64,000 nt of DNA from Lamellibrachia satsuma (taxonomy: Eukaryota > Annelida > Polychaeta > Sabellida > Siboglinidae), in NCBI GenBank assembly GCA_033239005.1, contig BSQZ01000107.1, forward strand, positions 1,076,501-1,140,500, read 5' to 3'. Below, piece by piece: positions 11,052 through 22,371 of this stretch. How positions within the stretch are numbered: the stretch's first letter is position 1; every line of letters starts with the position of its first letter. The translations under genes and the position numbers were made by a program. The notes under the pieces are model-generated. The model saw nothing but the letters and a program-made list of their open reading frames with translations, did not search any database and was not told the DNA's origin.

Positions 11052-12699
11052 ATGGCACAGGATAATTACAAAGTGCAATTTAAGGAAGAACTCTACAAAA
11101 GGTTTCACATATGTCAAAAACATCTAATTCCCAGAGTGGAATATTCCAATACTATAGAACAACACAAGCTTGCAGCAACTGATGAATCTTCGAAGTCACG
11201 CCATGGATACTACATACTCAGCAAGTAAGTACCAATTTTTATTTGTAGTTTCTTATGCTGAACATTGTTTCTTGATTTTAAGTGTGAGAAATTTACCAGA
11301 CATTTCACAATTTGATGGGTAGATAATAGTCAATTTAATCAATGCAAATATTCCAACCTATAATAAATGAGGTATGGGTTGAAATATAGTTGAATACTCT
11401 TCCAAATGCACCATAGCTAACATGAAATTATACAGTAATAACATCATACCAGAAGTATGTCATAGAAATTACTCTAGCCCCGGCCAGACAGGTGAAAACC
11501 CCCACCTATGGAATTTATGCCACAAAATTTTTTAAGAAGCTTAATATCAAACACATGCAATTTTGGTGGCTTGCATAACATGATGTGCTTTCATTTTGAT
11601 TTGGTAATGGTGATATTTCACACCTTCATTCAGTGATCTGCACATTGAAGATACAGAGGTAATTCCCTTCAAAGATTTTCTCAGTCTGAAGCCCCGAGTT
11701 AATATCCACCACAGTTGTATTGGATACCAATTCAAGCCTTAATCCTTTCTCTGTTAAATTCTTCCTTTCTTTATGAAGGGGTCTTTCCTCAGTTAGCCAA
11801 GAATTGCACAAGTGAACACAAATGAAAGCCGTCAATACTGTCTCACAAAAGTTAAAGTCCTTTCATGATTTGTCACATTAACCCGCACAAACAAATTAAT
11901 TTAAAAGGGAAGTTAAACCAATTGCTAAGTTTACTATAAAAGACACATTGACAAACATTATGATTATGAGTAAATTACAATTACAATATATATTTTCTTC
12001 TCACCATTTTGGGTTAGGTAGTTTATAATTAAAATTGGATAATAATAAAAAAATTTGATTATGTTTCGCAGGTATTAAATTCTTCAATGCGGCGACATCG
12101 AGAAGCTGATAAAGAAATGAAAAACGGAACAAGAAGAGCCAATATATTATGTGCGCATTGAGGACACCTATGACGTCATCCTATGACGTCATCCTTCTTG
12201 ATATGCAATCATCCCCCAGTAACATTTCAAGTGGATCATTGTTTATCAGTGCCATCTCACAAAGTTATGTATCATAGGCCTCTAACCTTGGATATATTTC
12301 TCCTGTTTGGAACCCCTGCAATACCCAGTTCCCATCCCAATGGTGGATAGAGGAAGGGGGGATCCACGCAACATCCTGGTAGTCATCATTGATCATGGCG
12401 ACAACAACTTATACACCACTGTTGTGAAGACTGGGATCCTGATAAATAAATATTCGTGCAACCAATTCGACTTATGCCCACAACGCCTTCTATCCCAGTC
12501 AGACACCAACCAAGACCAACAGATATCTCTCTGCCATGCTTTAAAAACTTCAGCAACTGGTGGACAAGGTTTTGTCAGGTGTGAGTGTGACTGTTGCAGT
12601 CTTCTTTAAAACAGTACTAGCAACAGGTGCAAGTGCTACAAAGCAAAATGAATGTGTAACAGCCAGTGTCACAACAATCTGAGCTGCCTGAACAAGTGA
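11052..12699 (+). pseudogene. Transposon integrase gene remnant (KRBA2-like ends, core missing)
   Basis: An N-terminal exon at 11052-11224 (MAQDNYKVQFKEELYKRF... HGYYILS) ends at donor GTAAGT. After an intron-like stretch, an acceptor at 12070-12071 opens the C-terminal part. This reads IPMVDRGRGDPRNILVVIID, YSCNQFDLCPQRLLS, GGQGFVRCECDC, then CKCYKAK, CNSQCHNNLSCLNK. The order and the Cys-rich tail match proteins annotated as KRAB-A domain-containing protein 2-like, which derive from rve-type transposon integrases. Stops and frame changes occur near 12160 and 12605, and the integrase core is absent. The 11225-12071 interval holds no recognisable domain. Confidence 0.65.
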
Positions 12700-12740
12700 G
12701 AACGAATCATATGACATGCTAATAACTAATAATCAAGTTG

Positions 12741-14450
12741 TTTAACAAGATTTAACAAGATTGCCATCCCAAACAACAAGTTCCAGATGGCTAGTGGACA
12801 AGGAAGCCATTAGCTTATCGAGAGTCCAACAATTTTCTCATCTATGTGTAGCCCGCCCTTATCAAATCTGTCAATTCTATTTTTAAACATATTCACACTA
12901 CTAGCATTAACACAAACATTTGGCAGTTTGTTCCATTCATTTATCACCCTCTGTGAGAAAGAGTACTTTCTCATGTCCAACCTACACTCCTTAACTAATG
13001 CTGCTTTGTGTCCTCTGGTTCTACTGCCTTCTTTAAGTTTGAAGAACATATTCCTATCAACATCCTCATAACCGTTCACTATTTTAAACACTTCTATTTG
13101 GTCTCCTCTTAGTCTCCTGGTCTCTAGTGTTGTCAAACCACATTGTAATAAGACTTTCGTAACTACGGTCTCTCAATTCTGGAATCATTTTAGTTGCTCT
13201 TCGTTGTATTCTTTCTAGCTTCTCTGTCCTTTTTACGATACGGCCTCCTTGCTTGAATACAATTTTCCAAATTTGGTCTAACTATTGCTTTGTACATGGG
13301 TACAATTAGCTGTTTCTCCTTATACATGATAGTTCTCCTGATTAGCCCTAGAATTCAATTTCCTTTCGAAGCAGCAATCCCACATTGCTCTGAAACTTTC
13401 ATGTCAGCACTAAATGTTACTCCTAAGTCCTTTTCTTGTGTGGTTCTACCTAGTACAGCATCCCCCATTTTATATTTTTCGTCCATGTTTCCATGTCCTA
13501 TGTGTATACATTTACACTTCCCAAAATTGAATAACATTTGCCATTTTTCTGACCATTTAACTAATTTATCTAGATCATCCTGTAAACTTTGTTTATCTGT
13601 ATCATTAGTAACCTTTTTGAATACTTTCGTGTCATCTGCAAATTTGAGTACTTTGCTAGATATGTCATCTTCCAAATCATTTATATATATTAAAACAGTA
13701 TAGGGCCTAATACTGATCCCTGTGGTACCCCACTCAGAACAGATTTCCAGTTTGAAATCTCACCATCTACTATTACTGCCTGTCTTCTGTGTGTAAGCCA
13801 CTGTTCTATCCAGTTGATTACATCATTGCCTATACCATGGGCTTTTAGTTTAAGTAACAATCTTTGATGTGGCACTTTATGGAAAGCTTTCTGAAAATCT
13901 AAGTAGACAACATCCACTGGTCACCCGTCATCTACCCACTTTGTAATTTCTTCCAAAAACATAAGAGATTGGTTAGATATGACCTTGCTTTTAGGAACCC
14001 ATGTTGAGATGTATTTATTAATTTATGTTTCACAAGGAATTCTACCATGTGGTCTATAATTAACGTTTCGAGTAATTTACATACAACTGATGTTAAACTC
14101 ACTGTAATTTTCTGACTTGTTCCTCGCTCTCTTCTTAAATAACAGCGTAATGTTTGCTTCTTTCCATTCTGAAGGAACTATTCCTTCTTCTAGTGACAAG
14201 TTAAACAATTTTGCAAGTGGTGTACTAATTTGCTCAACAATTTCCTTAAGCAGTTTTGGTGGTATCCCATCAACTCCAGGTGATTTATTATCTTTCATCT
14301 TCTTAATTTTCTGTGCTATCAATTCAGGAGTTACAAATAATTGCCCTAAATGTTCTGATTTATTGCCCTCAAATTTAGTAAATGGAACTGGAAGTGAGCT
14401 GGTATCTTCTGTGGTAAAAACTGAGCTGAAGTTGTTAGTAAAGTACATTC
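12741..14450 (-). mobile_element. CR1 LINE, 5'-truncated, nested in the Ginger-like element
   Basis: The 3' end on the minus strand has the tandem TCTTGTTAAA tail typical of the CR1 family in this window. Inward it encodes, with several frame breaks, the C-terminal domain (RGDQIEVFKIVNGYEDVDRN), the RT palm (FADDTKVFKK, DFQKAFHKVPHQRLLLK, GVPQGSVLGPILF) and the fingers (KSPGVDGIPPKLLKE). It starts within the RT-upstream region (FSSVFTTEDTSSLP), so the endonuclease and ORF1 are missing. It is clearly older than the copies at 40788 and 49929. Confidence 0.88.
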
Positions 14451-15245
14451 TCCCTTCAAGACCAGACATGATTTGATATATCGTCTTTAATAAATATCTT
14501 CTGGGTAATGTGTATGATTTCTGTCAGTGGCAGGTATACCTACTAGTATGCTTCACGTGTCTCATGAAAACTAGTGAGTATAATAATAATTTAGTAATAT
14601 TTGTTGAATACAGTATTTGCTTTCACCAATATTGTGATGAAATAATATTATGAATTAAACATTCTTGGCTTAAAAACAACTACCCCGGGGTATACGTTCT
14701 CATCCATATCCATAAATATAATTATGAGAATATGGCATATTGCATAATTTGTTTGACATATATTGTGGAAATGTAGCACATTGATATAGTTACCAATGAT
14801 ACAGTAGACTATTGCAAGTTGTAGAATCATAATAAAGTTATATGTTGTTCAATAAGACAGTGTTGTTGTGTCTTAAGTATGTATGTAACATTTCCAACAG
14901 TTAATTTAAGAAACACAATAGAAGACAAATTGTAATTGATACTTCAGTGTTTGCTCTGGGTATAATAGCACAAAGCGCACTTGGGGGACTGGGGCACCTC
15001 GTAATAAAAACACTAATTTGATGATAAGTGGTTTCGACCATGTGGAGTAACTTCAATTCCTGGTGTTCTACATGATCCAAAGTGAACCCGAACAATAATT
15101 TTAAATCATAATTTCATCACAATATAAAAAATATTTTTGAGTGTGAGAAATAGATAGCTGCTAGGTGGCAATTTCTGAAAATATCTGGCTAGGTAGATGA
15201 AAAAGCAGCAAGTTTGCCCACATCACTTGTAATTAACCAGGGGAA

Positions 15246-15418
15246 ACACTTTTTCAGTCATTATATGAAATGACTGCACATCTTTTCCAGTCGTTTTGCG
15301 TAATAACTGACATTTTCATTCATTTCGCGAAATGCCTGAGTGAAACAGTCATTTCACGTAATGCCTAAACATGTCAGTCATTGCGTGAAATGACTGATTA
15401 CGCAGATTGACTGTAACA
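15246..15418 (-). repeat. Right terminal inverted repeat
   Basis: Reverse complement of the 10494-10615 arm, including the outer TGTTACAGTCAATCTGCG and the inner CATTTCGCGAAATG palindromes. It is about 50 bases longer than the left arm because of an extra subrepeat (GTCATTGCGTGAAATGACTG). Confidence 0.85.
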
Positions 15419-15582
15419 TATACAGAAAACACTGGTGATATTAGTATGGGTATGATAACCTTTATTAGAAAATGTAAAAGTTTGACAAAATAGTGGCTGT
15501 GGATCTTGAAATGGAGACTGTCTAGCAATAGATGAGGTTAAACAAACAGGACATGTATATAATCATTTGTTCTGCGTTTCAG

Positions 15583-15685
15583 CCTGAAAACATATTAGTG
15601 AAGGAGGATCAAAAGCTAAAGTTAGGTGATTTTGGACTCAGCCGAAAACTCAAGGTTGGCCATGACAGCAAAGGGGCTCCAGCAG
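15583..15685 (+). CDS. Exon: kinase PENIL-DFG segment
   Basis: Acceptor GTTTCAG, donor GCAG|GTTTGT, 103 bases, phase 0 in and 1 out. It reads PENILVKEDQKLKLGDFGLS and then RKLKVGHDSKGAPA. This completes HCDLS-PENIL from the previous exon and supplies the metal-binding DFG motif. The Asn of PENIL and Asp of DFG are intact, so the ATP/Mg site is preserved. It is followed in frame by GTPRWSAKE encoded 10 kb away at 25710. Confidence 0.9.
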
Positions 15686-15729
15686 GTTTGTTAAACTTTT
15701 TGTGTGTTGCCATTTCAACATATTTGAAA

Positions 15730-15895
15730 TTCCCCGGGGGTCATGTGTTACGACAAAGGAATCAATGTGGGCTTTTGACAACGGCAGAAATATGCATAGC
15801 GGTGCTGACAATTGTATGTAACTAGTGTTCTGAGTTATGTTATTTATTTATGTCCACATTGGTTCCTTTGACATAATACCCCACCCCCGGGGAAT
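15730..15895. mobile_element. Small MITE with TTCCCCGGGGG termini
   Basis: Inverted termini TTCCCCGGGGGTCATGTGTT and TTCCCCGGGGGTGGGGTATT, each followed by a matching ACAAAGGAAxCAATGTGG-type segment. About 166 bases, no coding capacity, in the intron just after the DFG exon. Confidence 0.65.
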
Positions 15896-16299
15896 GCTGA
15901 ATAATTTTAATGCAAGAACCATCACCGTGGGCCCCCGGGCACGCCTACAACAGTTCAGCCCCAAACATGCGATACTGACGGAGATATGAGGAAACAAAAC
16001 AAACAAACAAACCCACTAGTTGCATTAGCGTTATAGCTTAGATGTAATCATGTCTGATAGGTTGCTTTTATGTCAACAGGAGGAGTGTTTCCTTACTCAA
16101 ATTGAATTAGTTGATATTGTTGAAATATCAGAAATGCTGGGTTGCAGTGACCGTTTAATCAAATCCATGTTAATATATAGCAATCAAATAAGTGCTAAAT
16201 ATAAAAACAATGGTGGTACAACTCTGACAAAGACCGGCAGATGTAAACATTTAACAAATATCAATCAAACATAAATATGTATGAAAGAACAAGACAACT

Positions 16300-16582
16300 G
16301 AGGTAGGAAGTAGGTGTGAAAGAGAGTCTCACGAGGAAGCTGGTGAGGAGATGGCTAAAGTGGGCTGGACACATGGAAAGAATGGAAGGGGTATGGTTGG
16401 CGAAGAGAGCAGATGCGCTTAGAGTCGAGGATAGAAGAGGAAGAAGAAGACCGAGACTGAGATGGGAGGACTGCGTTAAGAGATATTTAGCGGTAGTGGG
16501 AGGGGAGTGGAGAATGATGAGAGATGGGGGGAATGGAGACGGTTGGTCGGGACTTGTACCCTCGGTGGTAAAGCAGTGAACC
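16300..16582 (+). mobile_element. 3' end of an RTE-like LINE ORF2
   Basis: The frame at 16316-16579 reads SLTRKLVRRWLKWAGHMERM, then RVEDRRGRRRPRLRWEDCVKR and a stop. This is the conserved C-terminal tail of endonuclease/reverse-transcriptase LINEs of the RTE type. The RT domain is missing (5' truncation). A related copy is at 56780-58150 on the other strand. Confidence 0.75.
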
Positions 16583-17195
16583 AAGAGGCTACTACTAGTC
16601 GACCGACTGTCTCTAGATGATTATCACTTTGACAGCAAAATTGTTCCATGGGAAGGTATTCAAATTCTACCATTTGTGCTGGGCAAAAGTCATCCCATAG
16701 GATGGGGTGATTTTGGCCCCAATATGTGTGTGTTGAATACACATATGGTGTCTACAGCATATGGACTGCATATTGTAAGTTAGGACCCTACATAATGTAT
16801 AAATCTTTCCTTGTTTAAAATGATAATGTGAAAAAGTATAGAGCCAGTCAAGGAAACTTTAGCCCGCCAGTGTGAATTTGGCCCGCCATGGTGCCCAGTG
16901 CACAAAAAAGAGCTGTCATGACACATTCATTGGCACTTTTGGTGTGGGTTGGGGTAGCAGCTCATTGGGGGACTAAACATTAGCAATGCCAGCCCTAAAT
17001 ATTTATAGCCAGAGAGAGTGATTAGTGGTAGCTGTAATTATCCACTAGGTTATCTTCCTAGTGACCCCACCAGTGGACAGTCTATTGTCTTGGGTTCCCC
17101 TTCCATTCTGGCCTACCTGAATGATTAGCCTTTCATTCCCTGCCATGGTTCCTAGTAAACTGTCTATTCCTCCCTCCCATTTCCCAGATTTGAAT
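16583..17195. other. Intron, no gene; unclassified repetitive-looking sequence
   Basis: No exon, RNA gene or clear terminal repeats. A symmetric stretch around 16680-16735 (CCAAAATCACC/GGGGTGATTTTGG-like) is a weak inverted repeat. Confidence 0.4.
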
Positions 17196-18610
17196 CCCCC
17201 ACCCCCTCTGAAAAGTGTGAACCCCCCAATAATATGAAGATAATAGTATAATGTTTTAATAAATGTGAAACCCTCTTTTTTCAAAAATGTGGAACCACTT
17301 CTCAAAAGCGTGAACTCCCCCAATATTATTTAGTATTTTTCATAAATGTGAACCCCACCTTTCCAAAAAAGTGAACCCCCTTCTCAAAAGTGTGAACCAC
17401 GCAATAGCATGAAGATAATATTATTTTCATAAAAGTGAACCCCGTTTCCCAAAAATGTGAACCCCTTCTCAAATGCATGAAACCTCCTCTCCAAAGCATG
17501 AACCCACCAATACTATGAAAATAATATCATTATGGTTGTTAAATGGCAATGCCCTTTAATGACATATAGTAAAACAGAATAGGCATAACAATGGGCATTG
17601 CCGACACTTAAACTAGATACCAAAGGCAATTCCCCTTACAATTTAAGGATGATTCATACATAGCAGTCACTGGGGATTGCCCATGATTAACTAGCTAAGT
17701 GTAATAAATGTGGGGCCCAGAAACCACCCAAACAAACCCCACACAAAGCGTAGCAGACTCCAACAAGAAAGTTGGTTCCTGGGCATGGCAAAGCAGCTCA
17801 CTGCCTCCTGTGAGAAGTGTGGGCCAACCTTGCTTTAAAACTTCAAACGTCACCCTTGAAACAAGAGAGGACAAAAGATAAGTAAATTGCACGAATTGTG
17901 GTGTGAGTGGCTTAGCTTAGATGAATATTGTCTCAAGGCCTAGTAGGGATGAAAATTTTTGTATAACCTATGTCCGTGACAACAGAAATACAAACTCGAA
18001 AGACATGTCTTTCGGACACCTTCTAGGAGAAGGAAATGGAATAGTAAATCAAACCAAATCAAATAGAGAAAAGAAGCGCAAAGCCAAATCCAAAGAAAGA
18101 CCTTGTAGCCTTTTGGAAGACTCCGCCCACAACATGGCAGGTGCAGGGATAGCCACGTAATGGAATAAACATTGGTAAAATTACATTGTGCATAAATGCA
18201 TAGAAATGACTGCGAAGTCTGCTCTACAACAGAGCAAAATAATACTGGGTAGGAAAGGAAAGCGGATCACCACACCCCGCTCCTGGCCCAAAGCTGAAAA
18301 ACAGGATACGCAGACAATCTCTGGGGGACGGCTGGTTACGTACACAAACTCCTGGCCAAAAGCTGAAGAGCTAGGCATGCCCCAATCGCTCATCCCCAGT
18401 GGCAACCTCGTTGCTAGCATAAACAACAACATAGCATAAACATAAATGCACAAGCCTGTAACCTCTACAATATATCTCTATACATACATACATCCTACAG
18501 ACATACATACCATACAACTATTGGAGAAGCCCCAAACAAATTGTTCCAACTAAAATAAAAAGAAAGCTGTGTCTCCCCAAATCCAGGTTTTGTAGCACAA
18601 CACTGTAAGC

Positions 18611-18985
18611 TCACAGTGTTTCGAAAGATGAAATACGAATATATTTTTTGAATGCCGAGGATTTCCAACGGCCCATCCTTTGGATCTGGGAGTCAGAATA
18701 TCCCAGAGTGGAGGCGTTAGCAGTTGCACCGATGCGAAAACTGCGATTTGATATCAAGTGTATGAAGAGATGCCCACGCCAATGAACAAGACAGCTAGGA
18801 ATTAAACTGAGAAGGGGTGATTGCATACAGATCAGGCCCACAGAACAACGGGCCTTGCCCCAGGCCCCTCCTGGCATTGTACCCAGAGACAGCAGCCACA
18901 GGGCAGTAGCTACTATGTGAACTGGGAATGGAGATCAAGATGTGCGAACCAAAGTGATGTTTGGCCTGTTGGAAAACAATGACGA
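18611..18985 (-). pseudogene. Tyrosine recombinase C-terminal half (broken)
   Basis: One frame reads SSHSSYCPVAAVSGYNARRG and GPLFCGPDLYAITPSQF, matching the segment before the catalytic box of DIRS-type recombinases. Another frame then reads SNRSFRIGATANAS, TLGYSDSQIQRMGRWKSSAF, KKYIRIS. The Arg of the second box and the terminal Tyr are present. The His of the usual His-x-x-Arg box is Arg here, in both copies. The N-terminal core with the first catalytic Arg is missing, so this cannot encode an active enzyme. It would have integrated circular cDNA. Confidence 0.75.
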
Positions 18986-18986
18986 G

Positions 18987-20520
18987 CTAGTTCAAAACTA
19001 CAGAAATTTGTGACATGTTGTTCTGGGACTTAGTGACTTCACCAATGCGCATGAAGACTAGTTCCCTAACCAGATTCATAATAGTAATGTCTTTGGACGT
19101 ATGTGAATTAATCACAGACACGACACTCATATTATCACATATAAGCAGTAAGCGTGAGTTGGCGAGAAGGCTGGCCCATAAGCGGATGGCTAAAAATATA
19201 GGTAAAAGTTCTTTGATATCAATATTGCTAGCGGACCAAGCCCTGGGGAAGGATCCTTGTAACCACTGACTCCCTAAAATAGCAGCAAATCCGGATCCAC
19301 TGGCATCCGAAAACAACCGAACACAATTCGACGATGTCAAAGTATTGGGGAGGCAGAGAGACACACCGTTGAAATTGTCAAGAAACAGTTTCCAGGCGGC
19401 CAGATCTTTTCTAGCTTCCCGGTTCAAGCGGACCAAATGAGATTTTCCCCGTACCCCTAGTGTCAAATCAATAAGCCTCCTCAGAAAAGCCCTCCTGGCA
19501 CCACTACTCGACAAGCAAAATTAAGAGTGCCGATAAGTGACTGCAAGGCACGTAATGAAGCCTTCTTCCGGCGATAAAGTGCATTCATCTTCGTACGTGC
19601 ATTCATTAGCTTATCGAGGGGCAGGCGCAATTGCTTGACAGTTGTGTCCACCCCAATACCGTGTAATGTAACTAGTGGTGTAGGAAACACAGTTTTCTTT
19701 GAGTTGACATGTATGTGAAGCGAAGTAGCCAATGCCAGGAAGGACTGGACGCTAACATTGCACTGACTCGACACAGAGGGTCTGAAAAAGAGTCATCCAA
19801 AATATGCGAGATGTAACGAACATGGAATTTAGTGAAAAGGATCCACTGCAATGCCTGGGCAAAAGATTCGAATGTTTGGCAAGATGTACTACAACCCATG
19901 GGCAGACATTTATCAAAATAATACTTGTTTTTCCAAGTCATGCCGAGCAGTTGATGGTCATCAGGATGAATAGGAATAATGTGAAATGCATCTTGTATGT
20001 CGGCCTTGGCCACACGACATCCTTGTCCGATCTGACAGATTATTGCCAGACAGTCGTCTAGCAATTCATAATGAACTTCTGAGTGTAACTTAGCTATGTG
20101 GGAATTGACACTGTTGTCCTTCGGAAAGCTTAAATCATGTATTAATTGGAATTGCCCTGGTACCTTTTTGGGAACAACACCAAGAGGAGAAAGCACAACG
20201 CCTGCAGGCGAAGGGTATGTGAAAGGGCCTGCAATGCGACCTGCGGCTACTTCTTGGGCTAGTTTACTAGTAATGAACTGGTGATGAATCAGGGTTGAAG
20301 GATGGTTGACATGACCGTGCATGTGGGGGCTACATATGATGGTTGACGGGATGCGAAAACCCACTGAAAAGCCGTGATTCAGGTGGTTCCGCTTAAGCCT
20401 TGCGTACCCTACTAGGTATGTAGCCAGCCTGTGGGGTAGCACTGGAGTGGGGAGGGTTGGGGTTATTGGTCTTGGACTTGAGAGTCCAGCAGTGTGTTCG
20501 GGCATGCCTGCATTGTCTGC
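18987..20520 (-). pseudogene. DIRS-like reverse transcriptase and RNase H (frameshifted)
   Basis: RT motifs run RLKRNHLNHGFSVGFRIPS, PLGVVPKKVPGQFQLIHDLS, VAKADIQDAFHIIPIHPDD, LPMGCSTSCQTFESFA and HILDDS, the last being the YxDD-equivalent active site. The frame changes near 19775-19800 and resumes as HVNSKKTVFPTPLVTLHGIG and ASLRALQSLIGTLNFACRVV, the connection typical of DIRS elements. A further shift near 19500 leads to RNase H: LFSDASGSGFAAILGSQW, NIDIKELLPIFLAIRLWASL, LLLICDNMSVVSVINSHTS, ending at 18987. The Asp/Glu/Asp set of RNase H is visible. At least two frame breaks make it non-functional unless they are sequencing errors. Confidence 0.8.
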
Positions 20521-21342
20521 AACCACTGCAGGCATGCTTGTAGCGGCACGGCTGGAAGGGGCATTGTCCGGTGTTGTTCCACTGCTGGCCCAGTCCGGAC
20601 CTTCTGGTTGTAGCTCCTGTCTGTTGACGGTAGTCCCGAAATGGCCGCCGCGGCATTTTCGGTGCCGCCGACCGGGTGACCTCGCCATGTATCGCATCCA
20701 TGGCAAGGTCCCAATTGGTCGCATGCCAGGGCAGAGAAGGCATCAGGGCATGGATGCGGCAGAACTGTTCGTCGTAACCCCACCAAGCCATCCCGCCATG
20801 GCGCTTCTGCATGTCCATGATGCAACATAAGTAAGTGAACATCGATGGAGCAACCGCTGGGTAGCGCTCGACGTATACTCACCTTGCGCGGCCCCTAGCT
20901 GGGTTGATCCAGTCATCTGCTGAAGAGTACTGGCCAGCAAGACCTGGAAGTCAGTGCCCTGGCCATCAAGTGCAGATGTCCCTGGCTGTTGCGTAGGGGT
21001 GGGGGTGGGCATCATCATTGATGGCCCAGCAAGTTGTATCTGCGGCAACGATGTATTCATCAGAGCCGATGTAGTTGGGAGCACTGCGGGTGATCGGGGT
21101 TAACTGCTGCAGGCCTGCGCTTCAGTGAACTGCTGTTGTACCTCCTGCAGCTGTCACCGTAGCTCCTGGTTGACGATACACAGCTCATCGGTGTTGGGCT
21201 CAGAGGACGAGCTGTCCGACAAGTCATCCACTAGTCTCGCTGGCATCCGTGTTGACCTCGAAGAACATCTGTGGTCAGTAGGTGGGCCATTCTTCACTTT
21301 CAGCATCGCTGTAATGAAAAACATAGCAAGGCAGTTTTCCAC
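20393..21342 (-). pseudogene. DIRS-like gag with Cys/His cluster
   Basis: The N-terminal part (21342-21154) is acidic and Ser-rich (LVDDLSDSSSSEPNTDE). A Pro/Thr/Gln-rich part follows (21084 onward: PTPTPTQQPGTSALDG, LLASTLQQMTGST). The C-terminal frame (20842-20393) contains WWGYDEQFCRIHAL, LPWHATNWDLAMDA and CPFQPCRYKHACSGC, then CRQCRHARTHC. That Cys/His pattern and the YDEQF box recur in Gag-like ORFs of DIRS/Ngaro elements. One stop and a frame change (near 21150 and 20860) interrupt it. RT begins in an overlapping frame around 20520, as in overlapping gag/pol layouts. Confidence 0.6.
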
Positions 21343-22371
21343 GCAAGTGGGTTAAATTTTGTGCTCGATTAACTAGCAGCAAGTCATGACATCACACGTT
21401 CATTGGCAAGTCAAGTACGTTCATTGGCAAGTCAAGTGTGTTTGTGGTCCTGTCAATGTTGCCTGTAATCGGGAATAGCCTAAACTATCCAAGGTGAAAA
21501 ACATGCTGGTCGCAAAAGCTGCTGACAGAAATACTCACGTTTAAAGGAAGCCTACAAAAAAGGGCTGTGTACTGGTCCATGAGTAACAGCCAGACAGGCA
21601 CCGGACCTGCTCACCAAGCAAGGCTCAACAGCTCTGGTGGGGGAAACATCATCCCCTGACAGGCTAAAAATCATAAGCCAACAATGTTTTCCAAAATCTA
21701 AAAACGGTCTCATTCAACCAATTGTTGTTAACGGTGGTACATGTAAGCGCGTCACAACCTGAATAAAGGTACAAAAAACATGACAACATTGATACATGAA
21801 CATGCATGACAACATGTAGGTGTGATCCATCGCATGATAGCACGCTCGCACAACAAATCCGTGCGGTCCATTGCATCATAGCACGGCTCGCACCACAAAC
21901 ACGTACGGTCCATCGCTTTATAAAGCGGCTCGCACAGCACGTGCGGTTCTTCACGTCATAGCGTGGCTCACACAACACGTGCAGTTTCTTGCATTGTTCG
22001 CATCTTAGCATGGCTTTCACAAGTGTGGTTCCTCGCGTCAAAGCGCGCTCATATAGCCAAAAACGTGTTGTCCATCACCAATGTGGTCACACAACGAATG
22101 TCATCGTCCTGGTCGGTTTTATTCACCAGCCAACACTGCAAGCAGTGTCTTGCCCACTCGCTGGCTCACCACAAAGCTAAGAAAGAAAGAAACGATATTA
22201 GGCATGAACAACAACATACACCTGGCTCTATCCCAAACCATCCAAACCACTGTTGGCCTAATCCCCAGTCATTACCTGGTTTGGCAGAGAGCCTTGGCAT
22301 AATCATGTACCCATGGCCCTGCAACTAGACATGATTAATGTACGGCCATGACAAGTGCCACAATCAATGCA
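21343..22371. other. Spacer between gag and hydrolase ORF in the DIRS-like element
   Basis: No ORF I can support. On either strand the 21800-22080 stretch repeats a short phrase (variants of CGTGCGGTCCATCGC...TCGCACAACA) five or six times, a degenerate roughly 45-70-base tandem repeat. Confidence 0.5.

Larger units (their letters stand above)
10494..15418 (+). mobile_element. Ginger-like DNA transposon with complete termini
   Basis: Both ends carry long inverted repeats starting TGTTACAGTCAATCTGCGTA. The element is bounded by a TATA duplication (10490-10493 and 15419-15422), a 4-bp target duplication as in Ginger elements. Inside are pieces of an integrase-type gene on the + strand (11052-12699) and a CR1 inserted on the minus strand (12741-about 14450). 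It lies wholly in the intron between kinase exons 10001-10186 and 15583-15685. The integrase core with its D-D-E residues is not visible, so it is a non-autonomous, internally deleted copy. Confidence 0.75.

Noticed and set aside
20447..20830. + strand ORF across the gag region
   Set aside because: Mirror of the gag/RT reading frames on the minus strand.
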